Positions 61,967 to 64,000 of a stretch of 64,000 nucleotides of DNA are shown piece by piece (the first letter of the stretch is position 1; each line of letters opens with the position of its first letter). Below the pieces are notes generated by a model. The model was not told where the DNA came from. It ran no database searches and worked only from the letters and a program-made list of their open reading frames with translations. The position numbers were made by a program, and so were the translations under genes. The stretch is from Bradyrhizobium sp. 200 (GTDB taxonomy: Bacteria > Pseudomonadota > Alphaproteobacteria > Rhizobiales > Xanthobacteraceae), in contig NZ_CP064689.1 of the NCBI RefSeq assembly GCF_023100945.1, positions 2,338,001 to 2,402,000 on the forward strand, read 5' to 3'.

Positions 61967-62130
61967 GATCTCCTCCCTGATGTCGGCGGCTATTCCCGCC
62001 CGATTATCCGCGCCGTTTTAGCCGGCGTCAGCCCTCATTGAGGCGAGTTTAGGCAAGCTTTGACGGCGCGTCTATACGCGCGGGCCTAGAGGGAGAGGGC
62101 AAGCGGCCTAATACCGCGTCTTGGCGACGT

Positions 62131-62817
62131 TCACATGTCAAATACGGCGACCGCGCGGATCGGCGAAGCTGTCCCGCCGCGCCACTTCATCGGCAGGCCG
62201 ATGAAGGTGAACTGGCCACGGCCAAGCAGCGCCTCGAGATTGCACAGGCTCTCGATATGGGTGATGTCGAGGTCGAGGCAGGCCTTGTGGACGAGCGCAT
62301 TCACCTTGCCCTCGGGTCCCGGCCGCATCGAATCGATGCCGAAATGCACGACGCCTTGCTGCGCCAGCCATTCGGTAGCGGCGACGTTCACGCCGGAATT
62401 GCCGCTCGAATATTCCTTGTGGGGGAATGTTCGCGCGTGGTGGCCGGTGCAGAGCAGCACGGTGCCGCCCTTCGGCACCGGCACGCCGGCTTTCGCCACC
62501 GCCGCCTCGAGGTAGGCAGGGGTAATCTCGGCGCGCGGCGCAATGTGGCGCAGGTCGATGCAGATGCCCGGCACGATGCATTTTTCCAGCGGATACTGAT
62601 CGATGGATATGCCGCTCTTGCCGAAATGCCTGGGCGCGTCGATATGGGTGCCGGCGTGGTCCACCATGGAGATGAACATCGACGCCAGCCCGTGCACATT
62701 GCCGGACTCGGCAAAGGATTCTTCGTGGGTCTTCCAGACGCCGTGCATGACGGGCGGGTGGCCGGGATAGCTTGGCGTGCGATGATAGAGCTCTCGGCTG
62801 AGGTCGACGATCTTCAC
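62131..62817 (-). CDS. Cyclase-family metal-dependent hydrolase (kynurenine formamidase-like)
   Basis: 228 aa from GTG 62817 with GGGGAGA upstream. The metal motif is DHAGTHIDAPRHF, the HxGTHxDxPxH signature of the family, with TGHHAR and GIDSMRPG further on. Members hydrolyse N-formylkynurenine, isatin and related amides. The importer genes downstream in the same orientation may bring in its substrate. Confidence 0.88.
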   Translation of the reverse strand: MKIVDLSRELYHRTPSYPGHPPVMHGVWKTHEESFAESGNVHGLASMFISMVDHAGTHIDAPRHFGKSGISIDQYPLEKCIVPGICIDLRHIAPRAEITPAYLEAAVAKAGVPVPKGGTVLLCTGHHARTFPHKEYSSGNSGVNVAATEWLAQQGVVHFGIDSMRPGPEGKVNALVHKACLDLDITHIESLCNLEALLGRGQFTFIGLPMKWRGGTASPIRAVAVFDM

Positions 62818-62852
62818 GCAAAGTCTCCCCGACGCGAACTGCGGCGCCTGCT

Positions 62853-64000
62853 TTAGAACCCGAAGGCCCTCGGCAGCGCCAGCGACAGCCAGGGCACGTA
62901 GGTCACGATCATCAGCACCGTAAACATCACGTAATAGAATGGCCAGATGCCGCGCATCACTTCATCGACCGAAACCTTGCCGATGGCGCAGCCGACAAAC
63001 AGCGTCGTCCCCACCGGCGGCGTCAGCAGGCCGATGCCGAGATTGAGCAGCATGACGATGCCGAAATGCACGGGATCGATGCCGAAGCTCTTCACCACCG
63101 GCAGCAGGATCGGCGTGCAGATCAGCAACAGGGGGGCGAGGTCGAGCGCCGTTCCCAGAACCAGCAGCATGATGTTCAGCCACATCAGCAGCACGTATTT
63201 GTTGCTGGAGATAGCAACAAAGAACTCCGTCATCTTTGCCGGCATTTGCATCAGGGCGGCGACATAGCCGAAGCACGATGCGGTGGCCACCAGCGTTAGC
63301 ACCATCGCTACGGTCTGCAACGTCTTGTAGACCAGGAGCGGCAGTTCGGACCATTTGTAGTCGCGATAGATGAACATCGTGACGAAGAACGCCCAGACGC
63401 AGGCGACCGCACCCGCCTCGATCGGCGTGAAGACGCCGGTGAGGATGCCGCCGAGAACGATAACCAGCGTCACGATTCCCCATACGGCGTCGCCGAGCAT
63501 CCTGACGGCCTGCCGGATCGGTACAGGCTCCCCCTTGGGATGCTTGTCGCGATAGGCGTAGAACAGGCAAAGCACCATCAGCGAAAAGCCGAGCAACAGC
63601 CCAGGGAGCACGCCGGCCAGGAACAGGCTGGTAATCGAGACCACGCCGCCGGTCGCCAGCGAATAGATTACCGAATTGTGGCTCGGCGGAATGATGATGG
63701 CCTGCAGCGAGGCGCTGATGGTCACATTGGTTGCGAACACCCGCGGATAGCCCTTGGCGGCCATCTGGGGGATCATCACCGAACCGATCGCGGATGTATC
63801 GGCAACCGACGATCCGGAGATGCCGCTCATGATCGTGGTCGCGAGAATATTGACCTGCGAGAGGCCGCCCCGCATGCGCGTGAACCCGACGACGACGGCT
63901 GCGAAGTCGACCAGCCGCCGGGCCATGCCGCCCTCGGCCATGATGGCGCCCGCCAGCACGAAGAACGGGATGGTCAGCATCGAGACCTTGCCGACGCCGC
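62853..64000 (-). CDS. TRAP transporter large permease (DctM), 5' end cut by window
   Basis: The frame continues through the window edge (GVGKVS precedes the first internal ATG at 63980), so the N-terminus is missing. At least 381 residues remain, with about ten membrane helices. DctM motifs: FFVLAGAIMAEGGMARRLVD, MSGISGSSVADTSAIGSVMI, TNVTISASLQAIIIPPSHNS and NLGIGLLTPPVGTTLFVGCA. It works with a DctP binding protein and small DctQ subunit that would lie outside the window. Confidence 0.93.
   Translation of the reverse strand, partial: GVGKVSMLTIPFFVLAGAIMAEGGMARRLVDFAAVVVGFTRMRGGLSQVNILATTIMSGISGSSVADTSAIGSVMIPQMAAKGYPRVFATNVTISASLQAIIIPPSHNSVIYSLATGGVVSITSLFLAGVLPGLLLGFSLMVLCLFYAYRDKHPKGEPVPIRQAVRMLGDAVWGIVTLVIVLGGILTGVFTPIEAGAVACVWAFFVTMFIYRDYKWSELPLLVYKTLQTVAMVLTLVATASCFGYVAALMQMPAKMTEFFVAISSNKYVLLMWLNIMLLVLGTALDLAPLLLICTPILLPVVKSFGIDPVHFGIVMLLNLGIGLLTPPVGTTLFVGCAIGKVSVDEVMRGIWPFYYVMFTVLMIVTYVPWLSLALPRAFGF

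Noticed and set aside
1..64000. CRISPR array, rRNA, tRNA or insertion sequence with inverted ends
   Set aside because: None was recognised on either strand; the short repeats at 24.3-25.0 kb are not regularly spaced direct repeats with spacers.

Overview
The window looks like chromosomal DNA of a Bradyrhizobium-type alphaproteobacterium. It is GC-rich, begins with a FecI/FecR/TonB heme-uptake locus, and carries a GcrA homologue, OpgC, a phasin, many ABC/TRAP/Tct-type transporters and short-chain catabolic genes with strong GGAG ribosome sites and ATGA/GTGA overlaps. No rRNA, tRNA or CRISPR array was seen.

Layout. 1-9141 is a heme-acquisition locus in the order sigma factor (partial), anti-sigma regulator, HasR-type receptor, two tandem HasA-like hemophores, type I secretion ATPase and membrane-fusion protein. 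9157-10344 is an OpgC-type membrane protein. 10511-13047 is a phage-like regulatory island: an S24/LexA-type repressor with four matching 17-bp operator-like sites, a GcrA-like regulator and small genes. 13028-24600 is mostly chromosomal: an orphan BamA-like protein, a winged-helix/TPR regulator, an mddA-like gene with two in-frame amber codons, a GFA-family protein, a CaiB-type CoA transferase, an FMN 2-hydroxyacid oxidase, a phasin and small proteins. 24347-24963 holds three copies of a short promoter-like repeat; two end in strong terminator hairpins.

25216-36756 is a decayed prophage. It keeps a chimeric terminase fragment, a tail-collar protein, an inverted methyltransferase and a lysis block, but shows no portal, capsid or complete integrase. 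Its most interesting cargo lies between packaging and tail genes: cassettes of a small envelope protein followed by a larger effector-like protein. The two homologous effectors at 28886 and 30269 have a central block that I read as colicin-M-like. The small partner resembles the colicin M immunity protein in architecture: one N-terminal membrane anchor and a cysteine-containing periplasmic domain. One partner copy is frameshifted, and a leftover tail shows that the array has collapsed by deletion. An unrelated cassette at 25892-27711 shares a 25-bp upstream element with the second.

36952-50973 is a catabolic/transport region: a two-component flavin monooxygenase, a polysaccharide-deacetylase-like protein, an LLM-type oxidoreductase, a three-subunit molybdenum hydroxylase, a broken enoyl-CoA hydratase, a zinc alcohol dehydrogenase, and a binding-protein-dependent ABC importer ending in a calcineurin-type phosphodiesterase. 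51130-57215 has a Tct-type binding protein, a large zinc ribbon/cyclase/ATPase/TPR protein, an orphan lysine-rich protein and a Crp/Fnr regulator. 57267-64000 (minus strand) is a complete branched-chain-type ABC importer (livKHMGF order), a cyclase-family metalloenzyme and a partial TRAP large permease.
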